Of a stretch of DNA of 64,000 nt, positions 12,801 through 24,300 are shown in pieces. The position numbers and the translations under genes are program-made. This stretch comes from Charina bottae (lineage: Eukaryota > Chordata > Lepidosauria > Squamata > Charinaidae). The stretch is taken from the NCBI GenBank assembly GCA_023362775.1, contig JALMGJ010000020.1, positions 6,389,501 to 6,453,500 of the forward strand, written 5' to 3'. Within the stretch, counting starts at the first letter, position 1. Each line of letters starts with the position of its first letter. Under the pieces are notes generated by a model. That model saw nothing but the letters and a program-made list of their open reading frames with translations. It made no database searches and was not told the DNA's origin.

Positions 12801-15642
12801 GCATGGTTACATTCCTGATTTTTTTCCTGGACCTTTGTCATTCATAGTTCAGGATTTTTTTATTTTATTTTTTGTATTATACCACTCTAGTTCTTGTTAA
12901 TGGTACTGATCGTATATACCCCTGAATTTCCAATCCTGTGACCTAGGTCATTATACAGGTGGTAAATGGACTTAGAAATGTGATGTGATCAAAGTTGCCC
13001 AGTGTGTTAAAGGTTAAAATTGCAAGTTTAAAAGTGATGTCTATTAACGCCACCAGAATCTGAGATGCAGGGGAAAAATGCCACAAGTATAAAGGTAAAG
13101 GTTCCCCCCCGCACATTTGTGCAGTCGTGTCTGACTCTAGGGGCCGGTGCTCATCTCCGTTTGTTAGCCGAAGAGCCAGCGTTGTCCGAAGACGCTTCTA
13201 CGGTCATGTGGCCGCATGACGTGCGCGGAACGCTGTTACCTACCCACCGAAGTGGTACCTATTAATCTACTTGCATTTGCATGCTTTCTAATTGCTAGGT
13301 TGGCAAGAGCTGGAGCTAGTGCGGGAGCTCACTCCGCACGCAGGGCTAGGGATTCGAACCTCCGAATTTGCGATCTTCAAATCGACAAGCCTGGCGTCTT
13401 ACCCGCTGAGCCACCACGCCACAAGTATAATCTCCTGCCAATAAGATCTTCACAAGGATTTTATGTATATGGCACCATGATTGTCAGGAATACAGTCACT
13501 TGTCATTTCTAAGAGTGTTACCCCAAAATTACCTGGAAAGTATCTTTCAAATATATGACAATGGATATTTACTGTTAGACTGCAGATAGTACCTTTAATG
13601 TCACTTTAATGAATTTCCCTATTTCCAGAGAGATTTTAAGATTTGGGATTGTAGACATTGTCATAGAAATGTTAGTAATTACATGATTTTCTGTTTTGTA
13701 TTACTGCACAATTGAAAAGGCTTTGTCTTAATAGGCAGTATAATTTTTAATTATAGAATAATTAATGAAATGAAATTATTATTAGCTGTTAATGGTTAAA
13801 TAATAATCGATGGTGCATCAAGATAGGCCTTATCAAAGGGTAATTTTGGTAATATTCTACCTTTTCTAACTCTTTTCAGGCATTGCTTTGCTATATTTTC
13901 ATTTACATGAGGTATATGGAGACCCATCCTATCTTCAGATGGCTCAAGAGTATGTAAAGAAGAGTCTTAGTTGCTTGACAAAGCGATCAATCACTTTCTT
14001 ATGTGGTGATGCTGGACCTTTGGCAGTGGCTGCAGTTGTATATCATAAACTACACAATGACAAACAAGCAGGAGATTGCATTGCTCGGTAATGTCTTAAA
14101 ATATTTGAATAGATTCTCAGTGACACCTTAAACTTGCCATGATACAAATTGCCTTACTTCTGGGGGGGGGGGGGGGGGAGCCATTTCCACCAGAAGGTTG
14201 CTCTTCGGTGTGCAGCACCCATTGTTTCAGCCATAATAGATCAATGAATAAGGTTGCCATTCTTAACTAAATTGTAATATTTAGGAAGGGTTGTACATTC
14301 ATTTTTAAAATTATTAATTTTGACAGACTAGATAGGGAGAATATTGGTAAGTTGCATAGGTTTTCCTTGCATAATAATCTCCATTTGAAGTTTCACTGCT
14401 GAGTGTTTTTCAGCTAAATTTGTATTTCCTAATTAAATTCTGCTAAAATATTCAAGTCTCCATTGTTTAAAGCAATGGTATATGAACAGTGATATTTTGA
14501 CTGCAGGTCTGAGCTACAGCTGATACACAGTGCACCTTCATTTTATTTGGGCTTGTATGGAAGTCATTGGTATGAAAATGGCTATATGTACACTTTATGG
14601 ATTGTGGCAACCATAAATAATATTTGTTTTATATCCATAAAGAAATGCTGATGCTATTTTAAATTTATTTCAATGTAGAAAGCATATTGTACATTATTTT
14701 TATACAGTTACATTTATATTTCCTGTACTATTGTTATCCAGGAAGATTTGAGTACTCCCTGTTGTGTGTGTCTGTGTCTGTGTGTATGTATGTATGTACG
14801 TACGTACGTATGTATGTATATTCTTTTAAAAAGACAGGTATTCGTTCTCTGTTGTCCCAAATTCTGGAAGTATATTTAGTTTATCAGGTTTTGATATCAT
14901 AACATTAGCCAGAGGTTCCTATAGCAGCTTGCATATTCTCATATGACTCTGACTTGTTGTAAACAGGATTGGAGACAGGCACACATTGTCCGTCAGAACA
15001 GTATTCATATAAACACAACTCTACTCTTTGTTCATTTGGGAAATTTTTCTTTTGTTTCTTCCACACTTAACTCCTGTTCTCAGAATGAGAATTCAATCTA
15101 ATCACATACTGCCCTCTAATGGTATTATTGGAATAAAGCACTGGTATTGTAAAATAATTGTCCTTGAAGGATGAGTTTTCACAGGGACTCTACCTTGACT
15201 AACATAACAAATATTTCCTTAAAAATTGAGTTGAAAAAAACTTGGATGACAATCTTGGGTCTGTTTTGTATTGATATCTTTTTGCTAATTTCCACTTGAA
15301 GTATGATATATTTAGCATTAATTTGATGTTATCTCCCAACAACTAAAAAGATAGGCTCTTAATCTCAGAGATTTTTACATATTAAAGATAGCAATGTTTT
15401 CATTTTAGCCTTGAATTTTGTAATCAAAGTATGCCCAGTTCTCTATATCTTCCCAGTATGTGTAAGTTTTCAGTCATCCATTTCCAGAATCCCCACTAGT
15501 ATGTGCATGATATAAGTGTTAGTAATTACTATAGTTTTGCCACTAACCAGAGCCGTGTAAAGTGTTACATACCTCTTAGATGTTGTACATAATCCTTTGA
15601 TTTTATAATCCAAATAAGAGTTTTTATTTTTATTACTTTTCT

Positions 15643-15711
<69 letters not shown>

Positions 15712-18700
15712 TGTATCTTCTGGTATTTCTTTCTGAGGGCTAATATTTTACATTAGTCTTCCTGGAATTTATTTTATTACTGAAAGGTGTTTGTATACAC
15801 TACAAAATATAGTTCATATTTCCTTCACGAGATGTCAGTCGGGAGATCTGAAAGCTCTGCATTAAGAAAAGGTTTTATTTTCTTGGTCTTTCTTTTGCTA
15901 GTTGTTCACAATTTTATTTCATTTATACACAGCTGTCAAGTATCTTTATATTTGATTTTTTAGCAACATAAAATTTTTCTAAATTCCTAATGGAAATCTT
16001 ATAAATGTACTCCAGTGCAATATTATATTATATAGTTATGATATTAATGCATTTCTACTTGATTCAAAGTAGGAAACCAACATGGTCTTTTTTATAAACT
16101 AAAGTATCATATTTGTTTTACGTTTTAGAAATCTGTAATATGAACTACTGATGACAGCATACATAAAGCATTTTTAACATACTGTATGTAGGTGTTACTC
16201 AGGCTTGTGAGATTTTACTTTGTTTTTGCAACCAATTCTCTGGTGCAAAAGAAGTGCCCTCAGATTTAAAGTAATCTGAACCCAGAAGTTTGCTTTCAAT
16301 TCTAAAGCTGAACTGAAGGTCACACTTTTTCCATGTGAAAATTCACTCCTAGTTATTTCAAGCTTTTTTATTTTGGGTGCATAATTTAATGTGAAGGATT
16401 AGAGTACCGCGTACTGCTGCTTATGAGTTAGAAATTCTTGTAAATCACCAAGAGCTTTTGCTCACCTCTCTTCTACTCTGTAGATTTTTTTTATCACTTT
16501 CTTCAGTGTACTCCTGTAGCAAGGTATCTGTCACAAAACACATAACGCAAGCCCGCCATATCCCTCCTTGGGATTTCTACCCACCCATCTTCTTAGCTGA
16601 GTTCCAGGGTGCCTCAGTGTAGGTATTCCCCAAGTGAAAGAGCTTCTCCCAGGACAGGAAAATAAGCTTTCAGCATCTTTTCTCAAGTTTCCTTATAATC
16701 TGAATAGGGGCACAGCATGGGATCTAACTTCCCTATGACTGATCTTATAAATGAAAATGATTCCACAATCCTCTTTTAACCAGGCCAAGCAGGCCTAAGG
16801 AGCTTTCAAATGCACAGTGCTAGTACAAACCTAACACTGGAGTAACAGTGAGTAAAGGATTTTTATTTTAATACTTATAACAGGAGTACTTGGGGAATAA
16901 GGTAGTTTAACCAATTTGTAGGAGGCCTAGATCTTTATACAAGAGTTAACAGTTGTTAGCAAACAGACAAATAAACATAGAAAATGTGAGCAAAGCTAAA
17001 ACTACATAATTAAGCAAAGCAACATTGAAAACAAATGACTAACCCCTGATGCTTCTGCCTATTCTTCCCCTGCCAATTTTACTCTATTGGTTGCATTCTC
17101 CTAGTGCTTTGGGGCAAAGGGCCCAGTCAGGAAATTTGATCCTATAATATTGTTGTATCCAAATCAAAATGGTTTGGATCTAGCTGCTTTTCCCAGTTTA
17201 AATCTCATTCTTTATTACTCACTGAAGAGGACAGTGGCTTTACCTAAGGCTCCTTTTGGCTTGTAGATTCTGCTGAAGTGGATAGGCTGCTTTGATCTAC
17301 TCTACCAGTGGAGTAGATCTCTGCCTCTCCTAGCTCCTATAGGGCTGGAAGGCTTGTAATAGGCTGGATCTGGGACATGCTCATTGCCTTGTTCCAAGAA
17401 TGAGTAATGCCTATAACATAGCTTTCCAAACTCTGTGTTGCGACACATTAGTGTGTTGCGACAAAACCTGGAAGTGCTGATGGTGTGCCGCCACCCCTGT
17501 GGCGGCGTGCGTGGCGGTGTGCGCGGCAGCAGCGGTGCGCCATCAGCGCTTCCAGGTTTTAGCGCAACAAACGAGGCCACCGCCATGCACACTGCCACCG
17601 CCGTTGGTGTGTTGCTAACGGCGCAACTTTGGAAAGCACTGGCCTATAATCTTGAAGGAGGGTATGGCATGCTACCACCCTAAGAGGCCCTCTGGCTTCA
17701 GCTGTCACTAGCGCAAGTACAGAACTGGCTTTTCCAGTGTCTGGAACCTGTTGTGGTCTAGATGGACCAAAATAGACTAAAGTTAAACTTGAGCCAGACA
17801 GAGTTGCTGTTCCTATCAGCTCCAGTGTTGTCTCTTAAAGCACTATTCATAGGAAGCAGATCTGTATTTCTGGATGCTCAGGTTGGAATTATTATTATTA
17901 TTATTATTTATTTAATTTATTCCCCGCCCATCTCCCATACAAGGGACTCTGGGCGGGTTACAATAATTAAGACTTAAAAAATTTAAAATATTTAAAACCA
18001 TACAAAGTAGAAGATATATAAAAATAAATCCAGATATAAAATAAAATAAAATCCAAGATGGATTGGAGACCGTAGCATAGGTCTTATTGCTACGGGGCCA
18101 GCCAACCCCAGGAGGCATATTATTATTATGGATTCTGGGGAATCATGGCCAGAAGGGCCTTTGCCCACTTTTGGCTAGTGTACCAGTTGCAACTCTACCG
18201 GGAGTCGGAGGATCTTGCTACAATTGTTCACACTCTTATCTACCGCTAGTCTGGACTACTGCAATACACTGTACGTGTGGCTGGCTTTGGAGTCTGTTAG
18301 AAATGGCAATAAGTTCAAAATCTAGCTGCCTGCTCTGGGAATGGCATGGCTCCCAGGTATCTTCAGGACATCCCCTTCTGTGTAGAACCAACCTATCTGG
18401 TACTTTCATCCTAGGTGGGAGGGGTGGGGACCTGGAGACAGTGTTTTTCTGTGGTGGTCTCCATCTTGTGCAACAGCCTCCCACCAGAGATTCATGTAAC
18501 ACCTACTTTGGCATGTTTCAGAAAGCCCTTGGAAACTGAACTCTTTCACAGGGCATTTGAAGCCTAAGGCTTGTTATTAGTGATTTGGGGTAGGTATCAT
18601 GGTTCTTTGTGTTTATTATTTTTTTCCTTGTTTTTACCCTTGATTCTATTGTACGTTGTGTTACTATATTGTAAACCCCTGGGAATTTACAGTATCTGAC

Positions 18701-19303
18701 TGCAGAAGTGTATAAATTCAGTCAATCAGTGAATATGGGGAAGTGTGAAAATGGATGCTTGATGAAGTAAAAGAGGCTGTGGGTGAGAAGAAAATGCTGC
18801 AAAAACTAAGGTTGAAAAAGATAGTGGGTGCACAGTGAGACAAAAATGTAGTCAGAAGAAGCAAGGAACAGTTAAGAATAAAAAAGGTAGAGTTCATACA
18901 GAGTGATTTTGATGGAAAATAATATAAATATTTTTGAAGAGAGCTAAATAAGGATTCTTCAGCAGAGTGAATGGAATTAAAAATAAATGTATGGACTTTC
19001 GGACTGAACAGCTGTGCCCGCGGGCTTAGCAGGCAGAACTGACAACGCTGCAGTTTCGGGCTCAGGCATGTTTTTCCTGAAGCCCAGGAGTGTTTTTCCG
19101 GAAAAAGGAAAACACTCGGAATTACCCCATCTGTTCTCTGGACGGCTGCTTACAGCCAGAAGATTGCAAACAGCGTTCGCACTTGACTGGTAAGAGCAAC
19201 CAGGAGGCTGGGGCGTCACCATTTTCCAAGCCACGCTGTAGCCTTAAAGGGACACTAAGACCAGCCACCCCATTTCTAAATCACCCTATATATATAAATA
19301 TAT

Positions 19304-19336
<33 letters not shown>

Positions 19337-21257
19337 TACATACATACACACACACACACACATACTATATATATATATATATATATATAGTATGTGTACC
19401 CTAAGTGTGCTGGCTCGCCTCCAGAACAGATTGGAGAGTCTTGGCAGTCGGCCAGAGGTAAGGAATGCAGCCCAGAGTCAGTTTGCAAAGCTAGCCGAGA
19501 GAGACAAATCAGTGTGTGCCGATAGTCAACGGAGTGAAGCAAAGAGTAATCAATAATCCAAACCGGGTCAAGGGTTCCAGAAGTCCGAGCCACAATAATC
19601 CAAACAAGGTCAGGGGTCCAGAAGTCAAGGTAACGATAATCCAAACAGGGTCAGGAACGCAGGCAAGACAGGATACAAGAGTGGTCGTGAAGCCAAACTG
19701 CAACGTTGCTCCCACAACTCCCTCATTGCTCTGTTGGTAATTTATCAGGAGCTCAGGAGCTGTCCTCTGGGTCCTGCAAAGACTCTCCCTGCCCTCTGCG
19801 TAACTCCCTAGCAGCCAGCCGAGCACTTTTCCTCCTGTCCTTTAAGGCGAGGCGCACACGCCTCCGCCTCTGCCCTTTGGGGGATTCAGGTGAGCTGGGA
19901 GGCTGATGGGATCCAGCTGGCTGCTGGCTAGAGGGTGGGGACAAACCGCAATCCCCAGCTTGCTCCCCTGTAGCCTCGGTTGCTGGCTGCTGGCTAGAGG
20001 GTGGGGGCAAACCACCATTCCCAGCTTGCTCCCCTGTATCCTCAGGTATTGCCAACTCCTGCGGTGCTGGGTCATTGTCTGGGACCGTGCCTGCGTCTGG
20101 GGCCTCGCCTGGCTCAATCCCCTGGAGGTTTGCCAGGGGCAGCTCGTCTTCTGACTCCTCACTGAGGCCCTGGGGCAGAGGCTGAGCCAGGACACTAAGA
20201 GAGGCTTTCTATAGCAAGGAGAAGCCGGTTCTCTTGGTGCTTATCGTTATTTTTCGGATTAATTTTTTTTTTAAAAAAATTCTTTTTAAGTTTTCGACTT
20301 TGCTTTCCATCCAAATATTAAGGAGGATTAAAAGTAAATAATTGTCTTCCTGTTACTATTTTTGTACTAAATTTGAAGATATTAGCATTTTCCTACACGT
20401 TGAATCGGCTGTTTTGAACTTTCAGTTTTCTGCTTCTACTTTCCCTGGGGAACTGTCTGCATATCTCACTTTCGCTTCTGTAAACACATTCTAAATTCTT
20501 TCATATCTTCAACTTTTGCTGGTTAAGCTCCTAGGGGGCGCCATAATCTACTGCTTGAGACAGGAATGTATAGAATAGTAGTAGGAAGAAAATAATTAAA
20601 TGTTATCTTTGGGGGGGAAGTTGATTAGGATATATATATTAGAATATATATATATTCTTTTAATATAAGGGGAGGGAGCAATTGTATTTAGTGATTTTTA
20701 TAATGTGCCAATAGAATGATTTATAGAAATAATGTGATTTTGGTTTAAGATAGAGTAAGGGATTGATTATGGAAAATAGTTGTATATCCTTGCTGTTAAA
20801 AGTCGGAAGTCACCTCTTTTTGTAATTGTTAAAACAAAATTTCTCTTATGTTTCCACGCTCACACACTTCACGTTCCAACTAAGTCAGATTCTCCTGTCA
20901 ATACTAAGCATGTTTAGATGACCAATTATGATTTTGCAAGAGAGCTGCTAAATAACTATTTTATTTCTTTAGTGTGTTTTCTCAGATTTTTCTTCTTGTA
21001 TTTTTGTTTGTTAAATTAATTAAAAGTAATTAATTAAAATACAATTATTAATGAATTAGTTAAATACAATAAAAAAAATTAAAATTAATAGAAAAATATG
21101 CATATATGGGAAGTGTGCTTGGTATCTGAAAAAGCTCCCCAACTGCTTATTCACTATCATATGTGGAATATACTTGTGTGAATATACCATTATTTAAAGT
21201 GGCTGATAATATGTCACACATTTCTTCCATGTTATGCTCACATAATTTAAAAACTTT

Positions 21258-21306
<49 letters not shown>

Positions 21307-24300
21307 TTAGTTAGGTCTGTACTCCCTCAATATATTTTACTGGAACATGCTGAACAGAATTTAAGTTACATGTTACTTTCTTCCTAGTAACACATGTTGT
21401 GAATAGGTGAAGGGGATATGCAACTTTTTTTAAGGGCCTGGAATAAGTTGAAAAGAGCTTCATGTTGGAGGGGTTATTTTGTTTCTTTTGTTACCTTGTA
21501 ACTTAGGATGAAATAATGTTATTGATTTTAATTAATTTAATTTAATTTAATTTAATTTAATTTAATTTAATTTAATTATTTAGGCACAGTCCAACTCCGA
21601 ATGGCTCTGGGCAGCTCACAATGTAGTAAAATAAAATAATAAAATAAACTATAACACTATTTAAAAATGCTTAGAAAGCATTCTCAAATTGGGGGTAGGG
21701 GGAATTTTCCCTGTCATTGAATTATGAAAGTCTAATAGACCTTTTTGTTTTTCAAGCTTGTTGCATCTGCCCAAACCTGATCCACGAGTCCCTGATGAAA
21801 TGCTGTATGGACGTATGGGGTACTTATCTGCTGTGCTGTTTGTGAACAAACATTTTGGAGAGGAAAAGATCCCTCAAAATCATATCCAACAGGTACTCTG
21901 TCAATTTTTTTTTTATTTTGCATCCTAAGCTACCTAAATATCTAGAAACTCCTTCAGTGGTTAATAATGCATCCTTCAAATGTCTGCTAGTCCCATTTAA
22001 AAAACAAAATGGCCAAAATCTCAAGATCCCCAAATCTCACATGATTGGCAAATTCCATGAGATTTGAGGAGTATAATTGCCAAAATCTCATGAGATTTGG
22101 AAAGGTCCTAAAGTTTGTCTTTTTTTTTTTCTTTTTCTTTTTTTTTTTGGCGGCTGGAAATATTGTTGGTCCCCACGCTAAGTTCTCTTATTTATTAAAG
22201 GTGTGACACTGTTCATAAAAAAACAGACAGACTTGATAGTTGTAAGTTAAGAAAATTGTTTATTCAAATTCTACTTGGCTGTGAACTGATTAGAGATGCA
22301 TATCATTCAATCACTTTATCTATGAAACTCCTGCAAGGCAGGTTCTTAGCAAATTTGATGGAGGGATACTAGGTTATTTAAAGAGCTTGAGTCCCTCCTG
22401 CTGTATAAAATACCTAAAATAAATTGTTGTCACACTTTTCCCATTTTCTTTATGCCAAGAGTAAAATTTTGAAGCACAGCCTTAAAAACAGCCATTGTTA
22501 TTTCTGATTCTTCCTGCAGATCTCTAAGGAAGTTATGGCATCTGGTGAGAATCTGGCCAAAAAGCGGAACTTCACAGCTAAGAGCCCGCTCATGTATGAG
22601 TGGTACCAGGAGTATTATGTAGGAGCAGCCCATGGGCTAGCGGGGATTTATTACTACCTCTTGCAGGTGAGAGGCGTCCTGCAGTATGGAAGAGGTCCAT
22701 TTAGAAGTGTGCAGCCACTCATATATGGCGTAGGTATGGCCAGAGACCTCATCACCATTAATGTGGCGCACGTTGTAAAATAAAACCATGTGAGTTTGCA
22801 TGTCTATACTGGAGGGCAAATATTCTTTTTCCATGGAAATTTATATCCTGGACGTTAAATAGAGTCCAAAGATTTTTACAGCCGTAAGCCAAAAGTATAA
22901 TGAAGGTATTTTGAAGTTAAAATAGCAGTACATAAAACATGAGACCAGTGTAATAAACTCAATAGTTTAATTGAGACTTTTTTAGATTAGATTTTTTAGA
23001 TTAAAAACCTTGAGAAAATAAAAAGGCCATCATGGCCACAGCACCTTGCTTTGATTCACCAATCTCCCCTTCTGCTGGCTTCTTCAGAAAATTGGTAGAT
23101 GGTGGTGGTGGTGATTATGCCTTTTTCTTCTGCTTTTAATATGATCTGATAGTACTCTTCTGAATTATGATACTCCTTTTTAATATAAGTAAATATATAG
23201 GTAATTTAAGGCTTACTGTCACTTTATTTGTTATTAGGGATTAAGAATTTGGGCATAAATACTTTTAATAAAAACATTCGGCTTCTTTCATGTTTGGAAT
23301 GTTTTACAGTCCTCCAGAGTCTGACAATGTGAGGGATAGTAGCATTTTTTATATTTTTAAAGCCATGCTTAAAGCCCAGATGAAGCAGCCTCTTATGACT
23401 GATTTAAGAGCATGCGTGTCTTTCTTATCTCAGCCTGGCCTTGGTGTGAGTCAAGCAAAGTTGCATAACATGGTCAAGCCAAGCGTGGATTATGTCTGCC
23501 AGTTAAAGTTTCTCTCTGGCAATTACCCCCCCTGCATCGGAGACAACAGAGATTTGCTGGTCCATTGGTGCCATGGTGCACCCGGTGTTATCTACATGCT
23601 TATTCAGGCTTATAAGGTAGGTGGTAACAGTTTGACAACCTAGCAAGATTTTATCCCTTCATATCAGAATGTTTAATATTTCTGCCCCAACTAAAATGGA
23701 AATTAGATGTCCCTGCCATGCATTTTGATGATCTTACTTTTGTCTAATAGTGACAGCTGGTAGTGACATTCCTTCCATTTATCACTCAAAAAATCTTTTC
23801 AAGGAAAATGACAAAGTCTTTCTGTTCCTGTCCGAGAGAGAGCGAGTGGCCATTAATTAGCAAAAGTATGCTGAGCCTTTCCTGTTTCATCCCTGGATGA
23901 TGCAAGGAGCTGTCAGAAAAAAATGCTGCTTGTTTCCTCAGGTGTTTGGGGAACAGAAGTATTTCAGTGATGCCTTGCAATGCGCTGATGTGATATGGCG
24001 GTTGGGGCTGCTGAAGAAAGGATACGGGCTGTGCCACGGTACTGCAGGCAACGCATATGCCTTCCTGGTACTGTATAACGTTACTCAAGACATGAAATAT
24101 CTCTACAGAGCTTGCAAGGTAAGCACATGCTTACATGGGACAAGATGTTCTCCTCAGGTTTGTCTCATAAGTTCTTCAAACTAGCTTGGCCTGCAGAAAA
24201 GTTAATCATCCACATTTTGTCTGTTGGGTTACTTCGCACAACACACACAACATTTATTATCTGTCTGAAAAGGCTGGAAAATGGGGACTAATGGAATAGT

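Larger units (their letters stand above)
18990..20840 (+). mobile_element. L1 remnant lacking its ORFs (inferred)
   Basis: 18990-19260 and 20190-20500 look like an L1 5' leader: GC-rich start, GGGGCGTCACCATTTTCCAAG, then GAAGCCGGTTCTC and a T/A-rich part. 20600-20840 contains AAAAGTCGGAAGTCACC and matches the L1 3' UTR at 650-760. Between them no ORF1 or ORF2 remains. The simplest reading is one L1 that lost its middle, later interrupted at 19261-20189. The 5' part is inferred from its layout; the 3' UTR match is seen directly. Confidence 0.45.

Noticed and set aside
14160..14180. Long G run as a possible regulatory quadruplex
   Set aside because: A single homopolymer in an intron, similar to others at 6372 and 10382; no supporting context.
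23290..23433. Upstream extension of the LANCL1 exon frame
   Set aside because: The open frame before 23434 is intron; the acceptor CAG at 23431-23433 and the protein alignment fix the exon start.
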